Of a DNA stretch of 64,000 nucleotides, positions 18,815 to 28,667 are shown in pieces; positions within the stretch are counted from its first letter, which is position 1, and every line of letters starts with the position of its first letter. The stretch spans positions 372,001 to 436,000 of the forward strand of contig NZ_JACHFA010000001.1 of the NCBI RefSeq assembly GCF_014201705.1. The letters are read 5' to 3'. The position numbers and the translations under genes were made by a program. Source of the stretch: Borreliella spielmanii (GTDB lineage: Bacteria; Spirochaetota; Spirochaetia; Borreliales; Borreliaceae). The notes under the pieces are model-generated. The model was not told the DNA's origin. It did no database searches and was given only the letters and a program-made list of their open reading frames with translations.

Positions 18815-20336
18815 ATTCAATAACTCTAGTTTCACGAATAATTGTAACTTTAATTTTTCCAGGATATCTCATTTCAGCTTCTATCTTCTTAGCAATGTTT
18901 CTTGCAAGTAAAATTGATTTTTCATCATTAACCAATACATTGTCAACAATAATTCTAACTTCACGACCAGCTTGAATCGCATAACATTTTTGAACACCTT
19001 CAAAACTATAAGCAATATCTTCAAGTCTTTTAAGTCTATTTATATAGTTATTTAAACTTTCCCGCCTTGCTCCAGGACGAGATGCTGAGATGGCATCTGC
19101 TATTTGAACAACAATAGCCTCAAGGCTCTCGGGCTTAACTTCATTATGATGCGCAGCAATAGCATTAACAACAATTTCACTCTCTCCGCAACTTTGAGCA
19201 AGTTCAGCGCCAGTAATAGCATGTCCTTCGCTATTATCAGAAATACTTTCCATACCTTTCCCAATATCATGTAAAAGACATGCTCTTTTCACTACAATAG
19301 GGTCTAATTTCATCTCTTTAGCTAAAATTTCTCCTATTATAGCAGTTTCTTTAGAGTGACTTAAAACATTTTGTCCATAACTACTTCTAAAATAAAGCCT
19401 CCCCAACCCTCTAATAAGTCTCTTATCAAGTCCATGTATATTAAGATCAAAAACTACTTTCTCACCTTCTTCTTGAATAATGCTATTTATCTCGTTAGTA
19501 ACGTTATATACAACTTCTTCAATCCTAGCAGGATGAATCCTGCCATCTGTAACAAGTCTTTCTAAAGTCCTCTTGGCAAGTTCTTTTCTTATTGGATCAA
19601 AGCAAGATATAACAACAGCTTCGGGAGTATCATCAATAATAATATCAGCCCCTATTAAAGTCTCAAGGGCCCTAATATTGCGCCCTTCTTTACCTATAAT
19701 CCTCCCTTTCATCTCGTCATTGGGTAATTCAACAGAAGCTACTGTAAACTCTGAGCTTACCTCAGTAACAATACGCTGCATAGTAGATACTAAAATATCT
19801 TTTGCTACTTTATCCGCTAATAACTGAGCCTCCTGCTCACTTTTATTAATAATAACTTGAGCATCTCTTCTAGACTCATGCTCAACTTTCTCAATTACAA
19901 TTTTTCTTGCGTCTTCTCTTGTAAGACCAGAAACATTCTCCAATCTTTTGACAAGATCGACCTCTTTTTCTCTTATTACTTTTTCTTTTTGTTCAAACTC
20001 TTTAATTTTAAAATCAACTCTAGACTGCTGTTTATCAAGAGCTGATATTCTCTTATCTAAGGTTTCTTCTCTTTGTAATAATCTTTTTTCCAGATTAGCA
20101 ATCTCATTTTTCCTATCCCTTATATCCCTATCTTGCTGGTTTTTTTCTTTAAGCATTTGAGATTTTGTATTAGCAATAATTTGCCTTCTTTCATTTTCTA
20201 TCTCTAATTGTGATTCTACCCTTATTTTTGTCAGTTTTTTTTCTAAATCTAATAAAGATAATCTACCTAAAAAAACTCTTACTAAAAATCCTAATATAAA
20301 GCCAGCAAAAATAGAAGAAAAAATAATATATATCAT
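18804..20336 (-). CDS. rny: Ribonuclease Y
   Basis: RNase Y is the membrane-bound endoribonuclease that starts mRNA decay in bacteria lacking RNase E. The 510 residues show an N-terminal membrane helix (2-20), a long coiled coil (about 25-190, rich in E, K, R and Q), a KH domain with GRIIGKEGRNIRALE, and an HD domain with the metal-binding LLHDIGKGM and later AIAAHHNE. An AGGAG lies nine bases before the ATG. It follows rplQ by 73 bases at the end of the ribosomal superoperon and is coupled to ymdB. Confidence 0.96.
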   Translation of the reverse strand: MIYIIFSSIFAGFILGFLVRVFLGRLSLLDLEKKLTKIRVESQLEIENERRQIIANTKSQMLKEKNQQDRDIRDRKNEIANLEKRLLQREETLDKRISALDKQQSRVDFKIKEFEQKEKVIREKEVDLVKRLENVSGLTREDARKIVIEKVEHESRRDAQVIINKSEQEAQLLADKVAKDILVSTMQRIVTEVSSEFTVASVELPNDEMKGRIIGKEGRNIRALETLIGADIIIDDTPEAVVISCFDPIRKELAKRTLERLVTDGRIHPARIEEVVYNVTNEINSIIQEEGEKVVFDLNIHGLDKRLIRGLGRLYFRSSYGQNVLSHSKETAIIGEILAKEMKLDPIVVKRACLLHDIGKGMESISDNSEGHAITGAELAQSCGESEIVVNAIAAHHNEVKPESLEAIVVQIADAISASRPGARRESLNNYINRLKRLEDIAYSFEGVQKCYAIQAGREVRIIVDNVLVNDEKSILLARNIAKKIEAEMRYPGKIKVTIIRETRVIEYAR

Positions 20337-20409
20337 ATCATTTAACTCCTATGCTGTTTAAAAGCAATTTAAACTTTGATCTTTAAAACAGTGTGCTCAA
20401 ATTTATTAA

Positions 20410-20781
20410 TTATTCAACTTTTAAAGGCTTTTCAACTAATTCTAGAATAGCCATTTCAGCCGCATCTCCATATCTTTTACCTAATTTAATTATCCGAGTA
20501 TACCCACCACTTCTTTGTCTAAAAACAGGAGAAATTTTGGTAAACAGTTTATTTAAAATATATTTATCGTGTATAAATTTTGATAATTCTCGCCTATTAT
20601 GTACAGTATCAACTTTTGCCTTTGTAATTACTCTTTCAGCAAATCTTCTAACTTCAAACAATTTTGCCTTAGTAGAAGAAATTTTTTCGTATTTTAAAAA
20701 AGAAATTACCATATTTTTTAAAAGTGCTCTCCTGTGACTAGATTTCCTACTTAATCTATTAAAACCTAATTTTGTTTTCAT
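20410..20781 (-). CDS. rplQ: 50S ribosomal protein L17 (bL17)
   Basis: L17 sits near the exit-tunnel side of the large subunit. The 123-residue protein begins [25 protein letters not shown], the conserved start of the family (with LGR shortened here), and contains [13 protein letters not shown] and [27 protein letters not shown], both standard L17 signatures. It follows rpoA by 21 bases, the usual gene order at the end of the alpha operon. Confidence 0.97.
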   Translation of the reverse strand: MKTKLGFNRLSRKSSHRRALLKNMVISFLKYEKISSTKAKLFEVRRFAERVITKAKVDTVHNRRELSKFIHDKYILNKLFTKISPVFRQRSGGYTRIIKLGKRYGDAAEMAILELVEKPLKVE

Positions 20782-20802
20782 GAAACAACCTAAACTCTCC
20801 TT

Positions 20803-21837
20803 TTATTCAGATATTTTAACATTCTTACTTAATACAGATAAAGCATCCTCTTTAGACATTCCTAAAAACAATCGATAAGAACCAAGTTTTTCGATTATCT
20901 CTTCCAAACTTTTTTTACCAAAATTTCTAGCCTTAGAAAGCTCGTCTGCATTTTTACTAATAAGCTCCCCTAAAGTTTTAACATTTTCTTTGGCTAAACA
21001 ATTTAAAGATCTAACTGATAAGTCCAATTTCTCAATACCCATATCAAGCAAGTTAGAATTTTCTGATTTTGACTTATCAACAGACGTATTAACACTATCT
21101 TCAAAATCTACAAGAGGAAATAAAAATTCTCTTACTATTAATGCAGCCTTTTTTATTGCGTCTTTAGCAGAAATCACACCTGTAGTCCAAATTTCCATTA
21201 CAAGCTTATCATAATCTGATCTTTGACCAACTCTAGTATCTTCTACAGTATATGAAACTTTCTCTATAGGCGAAAATATGGAATCTAAAGCAATAACATT
21301 AACTTCTTCTAAATATTTGGAATTTTGCTCAGAAGACACATAACCTCTACCATAATTAATTTGAAATTCAAAATCTAAATTAGCATCATGTGATAAAGTA
21401 GCTATAACTAAATCTTTATTAAAAACCTCAACTCCATCCATTTCAAAATGAGAAGCTTTTAAAACATTAGTATCCTTACCGCTAACACTGAAACTTATTA
21501 TCTTTCTTTGCTCTCCCTCTCTAAGTTTCAAATGAATATTTTTAATATTAGCAATAACTTCAAGAGTATCTTCAGAAACTCCAGGAATCAAATCAAATTC
21601 ACTTGAAACGACCTTTGACGAAGAGTCTTTATTGTTAGATTGAACTCTCATAGTAGTAATCGCATACCCTTCAATAGAAGAAAGTAACACACGCCTTAAA
21701 GTATTACCTATAGTAACCCCAAAACCTCTTTCAAAAGGATATATCGTAAATTTACCATAAGATCCATCATCTTGACTTTTCAAAAATTCAATTTTTTCAG
21801 GTATAGTGAAATCTTTCAAAAATTTTTCCACAGGCAT
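20803..21837 (-). CDS. rpoA: RNA polymerase alpha subunit
   Basis: RpoA dimerises to nucleate core RNA polymerase and contacts UP elements and activators. In 344 residues the N-terminal assembly domain shows YPFERGFGVTIGNTLRRVLLSSIEGYA, and the C-terminal domain shows LSVRSLNCLAKENVKTLGEL and ARNFGKKSLEEI, the helix-hairpin-helix DNA-binding region. AAGGAG stands five bases before the ATG. It directly follows rpsK; rpsD, which usually intervenes, is missing. Confidence 0.98.
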   Translation of the reverse strand: MPVEKFLKDFTIPEKIEFLKSQDDGSYGKFTIYPFERGFGVTIGNTLRRVLLSSIEGYAITTMRVQSNNKDSSSKVVSSEFDLIPGVSEDTLEVIANIKNIHLKLREGEQRKIISFSVSGKDTNVLKASHFEMDGVEVFNKDLVIATLSHDANLDFEFQINYGRGYVSSEQNSKYLEEVNVIALDSIFSPIEKVSYTVEDTRVGQRSDYDKLVMEIWTTGVISAKDAIKKAALIVREFLFPLVDFEDSVNTSVDKSKSENSNLLDMGIEKLDLSVRSLNCLAKENVKTLGELISKNADELSKARNFGKKSLEEIIEKLGSYRLFLGMSKEDALSVLSKNVKISE

Positions 21838-21852
21838 TATAACTCCTTTTAA

Positions 21853-22245
21853 CTAAACCCGTCTGGTTTTTTTCGGTCTGCATCCATTATGAGGGATAGG
21901 GGTAATATCTGAAATTGATTTTACAGTCATTCCAATCGAACCAATAGCTCTTATTGCGGATTCTCTACCAATACCTGGTCCTTTTATATACACATGAACA
22001 TAATTAATTCCAAAATCTCTCACTTTATTTAAAGCAGATTCCGCTGTTATTTGAGCAGCATATGGGGTTGACTTTTTAGCCCCTTTAAAACCCATCCCAC
22101 CAGCACTTGCCCAAGCTAAAGCATTTCCCTTTATATCAGATACAGTAACTATGGTATTATTAAAAGTAGCTTGTATATAAACGTTTCCTTCTCCTATATT
22201 TCTTTTAATTTTTTTTTTACTATTAGTTGATAATTTTGCGCTCAA
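21853..22245 (-). CDS. rpsK: 30S ribosomal protein S11 (uS11)
   Basis: S11 forms part of the platform near the mRNA exit. The open frame extends to a TTG at 22257, but a perfect GGAGG lies inside that extension, five bases before a TTG at 22245. I therefore place the start at 22245, giving 130 residues beginning [12 protein letters not shown]. Family motifs include [39 protein letters not shown] and the C-terminal [18 protein letters not shown]. It lies between rpsM and rpoA. Confidence 0.96.
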
Positions 22246-22272
22246 CTTATCCTCCAAATCTTAAAAACTATT

Positions 22273-22650
22273 TTACTTGCTAGCTATTTTCTTATTAGCT
22301 ACAGTCTTTCTTTTTCCTTTTCTAGTTCTTGCATTTGTTTTGGTTCTTTGTCCTCTCAAAGGCAATCCTTTTCTATGTCTAACGCCCCTATAACACGCTA
22401 TATCCATAAGTCTTTTAATAGACATAGCAACCTCACTTCTAAGTTTCCCTTCCACAACATAATCACTCTCAATTACCTTCCTAAGTCGATTAACCTCGTC
22501 ATTATCCAGGTCTTTAGCAATTTTACTTGGAGAAATACTTGCTCTATTGCAAACTTCCAAAGCTCTTGTTCTACCTATACCATAAATAGAAGTAAGCGCT
22601 ATTCTTAATTGTTTACTACTTGGTAAATCTATTCCCGATATTCTAGCCAT
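22273..22650 (-). CDS. rpsM: 30S ribosomal protein S13 (uS13)
   Basis: S13 is a head protein that contacts the P-site tRNA and forms bridges with the 50S subunit. The 125 residues start [30 protein letters not shown] and end with [22 protein letters not shown] followed by a basic tail, both classical S13 signatures. GAGG lies seven bases before the ATG. It follows rpmJ, with no infA in between. Confidence 0.98.
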   Translation of the reverse strand: MARISGIDLPSSKQLRIALTSIYGIGRTRALEVCNRASISPSKIAKDLDNDEVNRLRKVIESDYVVEGKLRSEVAMSIKRLMDIACYRGVRHRKGLPLRGQRTKTNARTRKGKRKTVANKKIASK

Positions 22651-22675
22651 CTTATTTCCTCTAATTTTTACTTTT

Positions 22676-22789
22676 TTACTTTTGTCTTTGTTTATGCTTC
22701 AAATTATCACAAATAATTCTTAATACACCTTTTCTTTTTATAACTTTACACTTTTCACAAATTGGCTTTACACTTGCTCTAACTTTCAT
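22676..22789 (-). CDS. rpmJ: 50S ribosomal protein L36 (bL36), zinc-binding type
   Basis: This 37-residue gene is easily missed. It reads [20 protein letters not shown] and ends [12 protein letters not shown]. The cysteines at 11, 14 and 27 and the histidine at 32 are the C-C-C-H zinc ligands of the C+ form of L36, a small protein in the large subunit. It sits between secY (12 bases upstream) and rpsM, its usual place at the junction of the spc and alpha operons. Confidence 0.97.
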   Translation of the reverse strand: MKVRASVKPICEKCKVIKRKGVLRIICDNLKHKQRQK

Positions 22790-22801
22790 AACCAAACACT
22801 C

Positions 22802-24106
22802 CTAAATTTTTTGCAAAAATGCATAATCCTTTTTATTTCTATTAGAAAATCCTTGCGTTTTCAAATAAGCATCAATATGAATCAACGTATCAAGTGCAAC
22901 TCCTACCATAATAAGCAAAGAAGATCCCCCCATTATTCTAGAAACATCGTGCGGAAATCTAAAAATATTTTGCACTAAAAATGGAATAATTGCAATAATT
23001 GACAAAAAAATAGATCCTGAAAACAAAGTTTTATTCATAATTTCATCTAAATATTTTTCCATTTCATCAGACTTTATTCCAGGAATAGTGCCTCCATTCT
23101 TACGAATATTATTACTTATATCCTTGGGACTTAACTGAATCTTAGAATAAAAATAAGTAAATCCGATTATCAAAATTACATTCAAAAAAGTATAATAAAA
23201 CCCATTAGGCCTTAAATAAGATAAAATTTGCCTAGCTATAGAAGAAGTTTCCGCAAACCCACTTAAAATTTGCAAAGGTAAAGTAATCAAAACAGAGGCA
23301 AAAATAACCGGTAAAACGCCCGACGGATTCAACTTGATTGGCAAATATGAACTAACCGTACTATTAGAATTTGCCCTAGCATAATGAATAGCAATTCTCA
23401 TTTGAGCTTTATATTCATATATAATTAAAAGAACAACTAAAATAAATATACTTATAACAAGTATCACAAAAACGGGATTAACATTTTGAGAAGGATCCTG
23501 CATGCTTTGGAATAAGTTAAACAAAGCTGCTTGAAGTCTAACTACTATCCCGGAAAAAATTATCAAAGATGTTCCATTACCAACACCTCTTTGATTAATC
23601 TGCTCTCCAAACCACAAAAGAATAAACGTCCCCGTGGTAACTGTTAAAATAGCAATAAATATGTATCTATAAAAAGGAATAGTAACAGCGCCCGGAATGC
23701 CCTTAGCATAAAGACTTGTCGCATACCCTTGAATTACAGCTGCAACTATTGTTAAATATTTTGTATATTTTTTAGTCTTTTGCCTCCCGCCATCACCCTC
23801 TTGCATTTTTTTTAAAGAAGGAAAAGAATAAACAAGAAGCTGAATAATAATAGATGCTGAAATATAGGGCCCTATGCTAAGCATAAATATAGAAAAATTA
23901 CTAAAAGCCCCACCTGAAAAAAAATCAAAATAATTAGCAATTGAAAAATCTGATTGTGACTTGAAATAACTTTTAAGAGCTACAGAATCTATTCCTGGTA
24001 TCGGCAAATACGATCCAACTCTAAAAAGAAAAAGAATAAATAAAGTAAACAAGAACTTATTTCTCAAATCCTTAACAGTAAATAAACTTAAAAACAATTC
24101 TTTCAT
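22802..24106 (-). CDS. secY: Protein translocase subunit SecY
   Basis: SecY is the pore of the general secretion channel in the inner membrane. The 434 residues show about ten membrane helices; the N-terminal FRVGSYLPIPGID, the FSIFMLSIGPYISASIIIQLL region and a C-terminal region with GIKSDEMEKYLDEIMNKT (cytoplasmic loop before the last helices) match the family. It is in the usual place after rplO. The exported proteins and lipoproteins in this window depend on it. Confidence 0.97.
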   Translation of the reverse strand: MKELFLSLFTVKDLRNKFLFTLFILFLFRVGSYLPIPGIDSVALKSYFKSQSDFSIANYFDFFSGGAFSNFSIFMLSIGPYISASIIIQLLVYSFPSLKKMQEGDGGRQKTKKYTKYLTIVAAVIQGYATSLYAKGIPGAVTIPFYRYIFIAILTVTTGTFILLWFGEQINQRGVGNGTSLIIFSGIVVRLQAALFNLFQSMQDPSQNVNPVFVILVISIFILVVLLIIYEYKAQMRIAIHYARANSNSTVSSYLPIKLNPSGVLPVIFASVLITLPLQILSGFAETSSIARQILSYLRPNGFYYTFLNVILIIGFTYFYSKIQLSPKDISNNIRKNGGTIPGIKSDEMEKYLDEIMNKTLFSGSIFLSIIAIIPFLVQNIFRFPHDVSRIMGGSSLLIMVGVALDTLIHIDAYLKTQGFSNRNKKDYAFLQKI

Positions 24107-24134
24107 TTTTATTCCACTTTAAACTATTAAACTA

Positions 24135-24572
24135 TTAAACTAATTTAATAGTACCACCAATTTCCATTACAAGACTTTCAGCCGATTTAGAAATTTTAGA
24201 AACCTCCAAGGAAACTTTTTTTGTAAGCTTGCCATTAGATAAAATCTTAATTTTTTTATTTCTCTTTCTTATAAGTTTATTTTCAAGCAAAGTATCATAG
24301 TTAACTACTTGTCCATCATTAAATTTTTTATCTATATCTCCAAGATTAACAATTACATATTTCAATTTATAATCATTATTAGAAAAACCTTTCCTTGGCA
24401 ATCTTCTATAAAGAGGAGTCTGTCCACCTTCAAATCCAAGTCTTGGCGAAGTATTTCTTGCCTTTTGCCCCTTCTGCCCTCTACCAGAAGTTTTACCAAG
24501 CCCTGACCCTGGACCTCTGCCAACAATTTTACGTCGCTTAGCCGCTCCCTTGGGCTTTAATAGACTAAACAT
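24135..24572 (-). CDS. rplO: 50S ribosomal protein L15 (uL15)
   Basis: L15 is an early-assembling large-subunit protein with a long extension into rRNA. The 145 residues begin [20 protein letters not shown] and continue [19 protein letters not shown], then [18 protein letters not shown], all diagnostic. Its start overlaps the rpmD stop by eight bases, so the two are translationally coupled. Confidence 0.97.
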   Translation of the reverse strand: MFSLLKPKGAAKRRKIVGRGPGSGLGKTSGRGQKGQKARNTSPRLGFEGGQTPLYRRLPRKGFSNNDYKLKYVIVNLGDIDKKFNDGQVVNYDTLLENKLIRKRNKKIKILSNGKLTKKVSLEVSKISKSAESLVMEIGGTIKLV

Positions 24573-24876
24573 TACTTACCTCGCTTAATAAAATCATATT
24601 AATAGTCTCGTTAAGCATACCTTTAATAGGTCCATTTAAAAAATGGACCTTTTTATCGCCTATTTTATTTAAACCCAATGCTTTTAAAACTTTAACCTTT
24701 TTATTTAATTTTCCAATAAGACTTCGTACAAGAGAAACTTGTACATTAATATTGCTTTTAGAAATAATTTCCCTATTCTTTTCCATTCTTCTAATAAAAC
24801 ATTTATTCTTAGATCTGGACCTTGAGGAATTAAACCTAGCTTTCTTTAGTTGTAATCTTAATTTCCTTTTAATCAT
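24565..24876 (-). CDS. rpmD: 50S ribosomal protein L30 (uL30) with N-terminal extension
   Basis: The C-terminal 60 residues ([28 protein letters not shown]...) are an ordinary bacterial L30. They are preceded by about 44 extra, strongly basic, probably helical residues ([20 protein letters not shown]...). The total of 103 residues is far above the usual 58-62. The published cryo-EM structure of the B. burgdorferi ribosome, as I recall it, describes exactly such a uL30 helical extension, partly resembling mycobacterial bL37. The gene lies between rpsE and rplO as usual; the synteny and the continuous frame argue against a misplaced start. Confidence 0.95.
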   Translation of the reverse strand: MIKRKLRLQLKKARFNSSRSRSKNKCFIRRMEKNREIISKSNINVQVSLVRSLIGKLNKKVKVLKALGLNKIGDKKVHFLNGPIKGMLNETINMILLSEVSNV

Positions 24877-24879
24877 ATA

Positions 24880-25377
24880 TTAACCCCATAAAGTTTTCAA
24901 AGTTTTCCCGCGCATCTCTGCCACTTTCTCAGCATTTAAAACTAAATCAAATGCTTTAAAAGTTGCCTTTACTACATTCATAGAATTATTAGAACCAAGA
25001 GATTTACTCAAAATATCGTGCACCCCTAAAGCCTCCATTACAGCGCGAACAGGGCCTCCCGCAATAACACCAGTACCATGAGTAGCTGGCTTGATTAAAA
25101 TTTTAGCTTTTTTAAAGCAACCAGTAACCTCATGGGGTAATGTTCCCTTCCTAATAGGAACAAATCTTAAATTTTTCCTAGCACTTGTTAAGCTCTTTTT
25201 TATTGCATCACTAGCATCATTGGCTTTACCAAAGCCCCAACCAACATGTCCTTCGCCATCTCCAACAACCATAAAAGCAGCAAAAGAGAATCTTCTTCCA
25301 CCCTTAACAACTTTAGTAACTCTGTTGAGCGATATTAATTTTTCTATCTGCTTTCTCTGAGTCTGAACATCTACCAT
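24880..25377 (-). CDS. rpsE: 30S ribosomal protein S5 (uS5)
   Basis: S5 helps form the mRNA entry tunnel and affects decoding accuracy. The 165 residues include LISLNRVTKVVKGGRRFSF, VVGDGEGHVGWGFGKANDASDAI and ATHGTGVIAGGPVRAVMEALGV, all standard S5 motifs. It lies between rplR and rpmD in the spc operon with gaps of 12 and 3 bases. Confidence 0.98.
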   Translation of the reverse strand: MVDVQTQRKQIEKLISLNRVTKVVKGGRRFSFAAFMVVGDGEGHVGWGFGKANDASDAIKKSLTSARKNLRFVPIRKGTLPHEVTGCFKKAKILIKPATHGTGVIAGGPVRAVMEALGVHDILSKSLGSNNSMNVVKATFKAFDLVLNAEKVAEMRGKTLKTLWG

Positions 25378-25389
25378 AGATATACTCCC

Positions 25390-25749
25390 TTAAATATTAA
25401 TACCAAACTCCCTTAAAGAAGTTGCAAAACTTGCAATAAGCCCATGATACTTATAACCATTTCTATCAAAAATAAGACTATTTATATTTTTCTCCTTAAG
25501 TCTTTTAGCAAGAACTTCTCCAAGTTTTTTTACATCATTAATATTTTTGCTTAAATTAAGACTTTTTTCAATAGTAGAAATGCTTGCAACCGTATGCCCC
25601 TTACTATCATCTATAACTTGCGCATAAAAATACCTATTAGATTTAAATATAGTAATTCGCGGCCTAGTAGCTACTCCACGCCCTATTTTATTCTTTATTC
25701 TTTTTTTACGCTTAAGTTTTCTCTGTTCTGCTTCTTTTATTTTTTTCAT
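25390..25749 (-). CDS. rplR: 50S ribosomal protein L18 (uL18)
   Basis: L18 binds 5S rRNA in the central protuberance. The 119 residues show [42 protein letters not shown] and the ending [26 protein letters not shown], the usual L18 pattern (family members end near LREaGLEF). It lies between rplF and rpsE. Confidence 0.97.
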   Translation of the reverse strand: MKKIKEAEQRKLKRKKRIKNKIGRGVATRPRITIFKSNRYFYAQVIDDSKGHTVASISTIEKSLNLSKNINDVKKLGEVLAKRLKEKNINSLIFDRNGYKYHGLIASFATSLREFGINI

Positions 25750-25766
25750 AACTATTAACCTAAAAT

Positions 25767-26309
25767 TTATTTTTTTACACCAGATTTTCCGACTTTTCTT
25801 CTAATAACTTCATTATCATACTTAATGCCTTTTCCTTTATATGGCTCTGGTTTTTTCAAACTTCTAATCTCCGCAGCAACCTGACCAACCCTAAACTTAT
25901 CTATTCCTTCAACAGAAATTTTAGTATTCCCATCAAGCTTTACACTAACACCATCTGGAATAACATACTCAAACTGAGTTGAATAGCCAAGGCTTAAAAA
26001 AAGGCTATTTCCTTGTTGCTCTACTCTATACCCTATGCCATTTATAGTAAGAGACTTAGAAAATCCTTCAGTTACCCCTTTTATCATGTTAAAAATTAAA
26101 CTTCTGTAAAGACCGTGATAAGCTTTTGCTTTTTTATCATTAAAAACTCGATCAACAATAACGCTACCATTTTCAACTTTAATATTAATACTGTCTTTTA
26201 TATTTTGAACCAATCTTCCCCGAACACCTTCAACTATTATTAAATTGTCTTTAACATCAATCTTAACAGTATCTGGAATTTTTATCGGAAGTCTTCCAAT
26301 ACGTGACAT
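25767..26309 (-). CDS. rplF: 50S ribosomal protein L6 (uL6)
   Basis: L6 lies near the factor-binding site at the base of the stalk. The 180 residues start [19 protein letters not shown] and include [22 protein letters not shown] and the C-terminal [29 protein letters not shown], which are diagnostic. Standard position between rpsH and rplR. Confidence 0.98.
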   Translation of the reverse strand: MSRIGRLPIKIPDTVKIDVKDNLIIVEGVRGRLVQNIKDSINIKVENGSVIVDRVFNDKKAKAYHGLYRSLIFNMIKGVTEGFSKSLTINGIGYRVEQQGNSLFLSLGYSTQFEYVIPDGVSVKLDGNTKISVEGIDKFRVGQVAAEIRSLKKPEPYKGKGIKYDNEVIRRKVGKSGVKK

Positions 26310-26325
26310 ACATCCCCCTATTAAG

Positions 26326-26724
26326 CTACCAAACTGAGCAAATCAATTCACCACCTATTTTTTTATCTTTAGCCTCTTTGCCGGTAATAACACCTTGAGA
26401 AGAAGATATGATTAATATCCCATATCCATTCTTTATTCTTGGCATCTTTTTATATGAAGAATAAATTTTTCTACCGGGAGTAGAAATGGCATCTATTTTA
26501 CTTATAACAGGATTTCTTTTGTTGTCATACTTTAACAAAACTCTAATAAAAGCAATTCCTTCTTTTTCTAAAAAATTAAAATCCTTGATATAACCCTCTT
26601 CTTTAAGAATATTTAATATTGATTTATTCATATTAGACATTTTTAAATCTACAGACCCATGCTTAACTCTACTTGCATTTCTTAATTTAGTTAGCATATC
26701 TCCTACTGAATGAGTAATCGCCAT
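26326..26724 (-). CDS. rpsH: 30S ribosomal protein S8 (uS8)
   Basis: S8 binds the central domain of 16S rRNA and in E. coli also represses the spc operon. The 132 residues begin MAITHSVGDMLTKLRNASRV (family: DPIADMLTRIRNA) and contain SRVKHGSVDLKMSNMNKSIL, STPGRKIYSSYKKMPRIKNGYGILIISSSQGVITGKEAK. Standard position between rpsN and rplF; whether it autoregulates here cannot be seen. Confidence 0.98.
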   Translation of the reverse strand: MAITHSVGDMLTKLRNASRVKHGSVDLKMSNMNKSILNILKEEGYIKDFNFLEKEGIAFIRVLLKYDNKRNPVISKIDAISTPGRKIYSSYKKMPRIKNGYGILIISSSQGVITGKEAKDKKIGGELICSVW

Positions 26725-26734
26725 AAATTCCCCT

Positions 26735-26920
26735 TTACCAACTTGATTTTGAAACGCCAGGAATTAATCCTTCAGACGCATACTTTCTAAAACATATTCG
26801 ACACATACAAAAATCTCTCAAATATCCTCTTGGACGACCACATAACTTACATCTATTATTCTGCCTTGTTTTATACTTAGGCTTTCTTAAAGCCTTAATA
26901 ATCATTGATTTTTTAGCCAT
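26735..26920 (-). CDS. rpsN: 30S ribosomal protein S14, zinc-binding type (uS14)
   Basis: The 61-residue protein is the short zinc form of S14: [20 protein letters not shown] has the two CxxC pairs, followed by [18 protein letters not shown], the standard ending. It supports assembly of the 30S head. The single-copy C+ form means the cell relies on zinc (or another metal) for this protein here. Confidence 0.98.
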   Translation of the reverse strand: MAKKSMIIKALRKPKYKTRQNNRCKLCGRPRGYLRDFCMCRICFRKYASEGLIPGVSKSSW

Positions 26921-26937
26921 ATACCTTATAAATCCCT

Positions 26938-27486
26938 TTAATTACTAAACGGCATTCCAAATTTCAAAAGCAAAGCTTTGCTTTCTTTATCATTTGAAGC
27001 TGTTGTCACAATTGTAATATTCAAACCAGATATTCTCTCTATTTTATCATAGTCTATCTCAGAAAATATTATTTGTTCCGATATTCCAAAAGAATAATTT
27101 CCTTTGCCATCAAAAGCATTCCCATTTATTCCCCTAAAATCCTTAACCCTTGGCAATGCCAAATGAATAAGCTTATACAAAAATTCATACATTGCATTGC
27201 CTCTAAGTGTAACTTTAGCACCTATTTCTTGCCCTTGTCTAATTTTAAACCCAGCTATTGCTTTTTTTGCTTTTGTTTTTACAACTTTTTGACCGGTAAT
27301 CTGAGCAAGCTCTAAAACTGCAGAATCTAATAACTTCTTATTCTTAACAGCCTCACCAACACCTATAGAAACTACTATTTTCTCAAGCTTGGGAACTTGC
27401 ATTATAGATTTATATTCAAATTCTTTAACAAGCTCTTTTATAACACTATCTTTATAATATTTCTTCAATTCAGGAACATAACTCAT
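26938..27486 (-). CDS. rplE: 50S ribosomal protein L5 (uL5)
   Basis: L5 binds 5S rRNA and contacts the P-site tRNA. The 182 residues begin [23 protein letters not shown] and show [56 protein letters not shown] and the [25 protein letters not shown] segment (family: PEQ.IFPEI.YDKV...GMDI). Standard spc operon position. Confidence 0.98.
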   Translation of the reverse strand: MSYVPELKKYYKDSVIKELVKEFEYKSIMQVPKLEKIVVSIGVGEAVKNKKLLDSAVLELAQITGQKVVKTKAKKAIAGFKIRQGQEIGAKVTLRGNAMYEFLYKLIHLALPRVKDFRGINGNAFDGKGNYSFGISEQIIFSEIDYDKIERISGLNITIVTTASNDKESKALLLKFGMPFSN

Positions 27487-27491
27487 AAACT

Positions 27492-27797
27492 CTATATCCT
27501 CTGTCCATTTTTTTTAAGATATCTTATTTTTTCATTATTTTCAAATCTAATACCTAATCTTGAAGAAGTTCCTTTGATAAATATCATCACATTTGAAATA
27601 TCTATAGCAGCCTCCTTATCTATTATTTTACCTTTTTCTTGGGGTGTCCTAGCCTTAATAACTTTTTTAACCATATTACAAGATTCAACAATAACTTTAT
27701 TTTTTTTTCTGTTTATACTAGCAATTTTACCTATTCTTCCCTTATCTTTTCCAGAAATAATTTTTACACTATCACCTATCTTCAACTTTGTCTTCAC
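27492..27797 (-). CDS. rplX: 50S ribosomal protein L24 (uL24)
   Basis: L24 is an assembly initiator near the tunnel exit. The 101 residues carry the KOW motif at the start, [24 protein letters not shown], and [18 protein letters not shown] (family: G.I..KEAPIH.SNV). Standard place between rplN and rplE. Confidence 0.97.
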   Translation of the reverse strand: MKTKLKIGDSVKIISGKDKGRIGKIASINRKKNKVIVESCNMVKKVIKARTPQEKGKIIDKEAAIDISNVMIFIKGTSSRLGIRFENNEKIRYLKKNGQRI

Positions 27798-27811
27798 AAA
27801 ACCCCCTTTTG

Positions 27812-28180
27812 CTATATCACCTCTGAAGCCAATGATACTACTTTCATAAAATTAGCATCCCTAAGTTCTCTTGCAACAGGCCCAAACACCCTTTTACCCC
27901 TAGGGCTCAAATTAGCATCAAGTATAACACAAGCATTATCATCAAACCTAACATAAGTCCCGTTCTTACGTCTTACCTCTTTAGAGGTCCTAACAATTAC
28001 AGCTTTACAAACATCTCCTTTTTTAACAGAAGAATTAGGAATCGCTTGTTTTACTACAATAGTTATTATATCCCCAATTTTGGCATAACGCCTTTTACTA
28101 CCACCAAGTACTTTAATACATTGAGCCACCTTGCCACCAGTATTATCAGCAATTGTTAAATAGGTTTGCATCTGAATCAT
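27812..28180 (-). CDS. rplN: 50S ribosomal protein L14 (uL14)
   Basis: L14 forms an intersubunit bridge and is the docking site for the anti-association factor RsfS. The 122 residues start [33 protein letters not shown] and include [22 protein letters not shown] and [26 protein letters not shown], all diagnostic. Confidence 0.98.
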   Translation of the reverse strand: MIQMQTYLTIADNTGGKVAQCIKVLGGSKRRYAKIGDIITIVVKQAIPNSSVKKGDVCKAVIVRTSKEVRRKNGTYVRFDDNACVILDANLSPRGKRVFGPVARELRDANFMKVVSLASEVI

Positions 28181-28207
28181 AATAAACCTCCTTTAGAAAA
28201 ATCAAAA

Positions 28208-28462
28208 CTATTTTAATTTTTCTAAAACCTCAACAAGAGACCATCTTTTATCTTTACTAATAGGTCTAACTTCAATAATTTTTACCTTATCGCCAACCTT
28301 TGAAACTTCTTTTTCATCATGTGCTTTAACTTTCTTGCTAACCTTTAAATATTTATGATAGATTGGATGCATCTTTCTTTGAACAATCTCTACTACTATG
28401 GTCTTAGACATCTTGTCACTAACAACTTTACCAATTAATTCTTTTTTATTTTCTCTTGCCAT
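28208..28462 (-). CDS. rpsQ: 30S ribosomal protein S17 (uS17)
   Basis: S17 is a primary 16S rRNA-binding protein. The 84 residues contain [19 protein letters not shown] (family: GVVVSDKMDKTVVV), [19 protein letters not shown] and [26 protein letters not shown], the standard pattern. It follows rpmC by two bases. Confidence 0.98.
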   Translation of the reverse strand: MARENKKELIGKVVSDKMSKTIVVEIVQRKMHPIYHKYLKVSKKVKAHDEKEVSKVGDKVKIIEVRPISKDKRWSLVEVLEKLK

Positions 28463-28464
28463 AT

Positions 28465-28665
28465 TTAAACCTTTCTAATGCCTAATTTATATTCACAAAT
28501 CATTGTGTTAAGCCTTGCAATATCACGTCTAATCTCTCTTTTTTTCAAAGGATTTTCAACATGACCAACAACGGATTTAAATCTTAAATCTAAATATTCT
28601 TTCTTTAATTCTAGCCTTTTAGCTTTCATATCCTCAAGAGTAAAATTCTTAAAATTTTTTAACAT
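28465..28665 (-). CDS. rpmC: 50S ribosomal protein L29 (uL29)
   Basis: L29 lies at the tunnel exit and contacts trigger factor and SRP. The 66 residues form two helices: [50 protein letters not shown], matching the family (L...L.ELK.EL..LRFQ...GQL.N...IR.VR..IARI.T). It lies between rplP and rpsQ. Confidence 0.97.
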   Translation of the reverse strand: MLKNFKNFTLEDMKAKRLELKKEYLDLRFKSVVGHVENPLKKREIRRDIARLNTMICEYKLGIRKV

Positions 28666-28667
28666 AA

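Noticed and set aside
27397-27956. Plus-strand frames of 105-150 codons opposite rplX and rplN
   Set aside because: Hydrophobic antisense shadows of conserved ribosomal protein genes.
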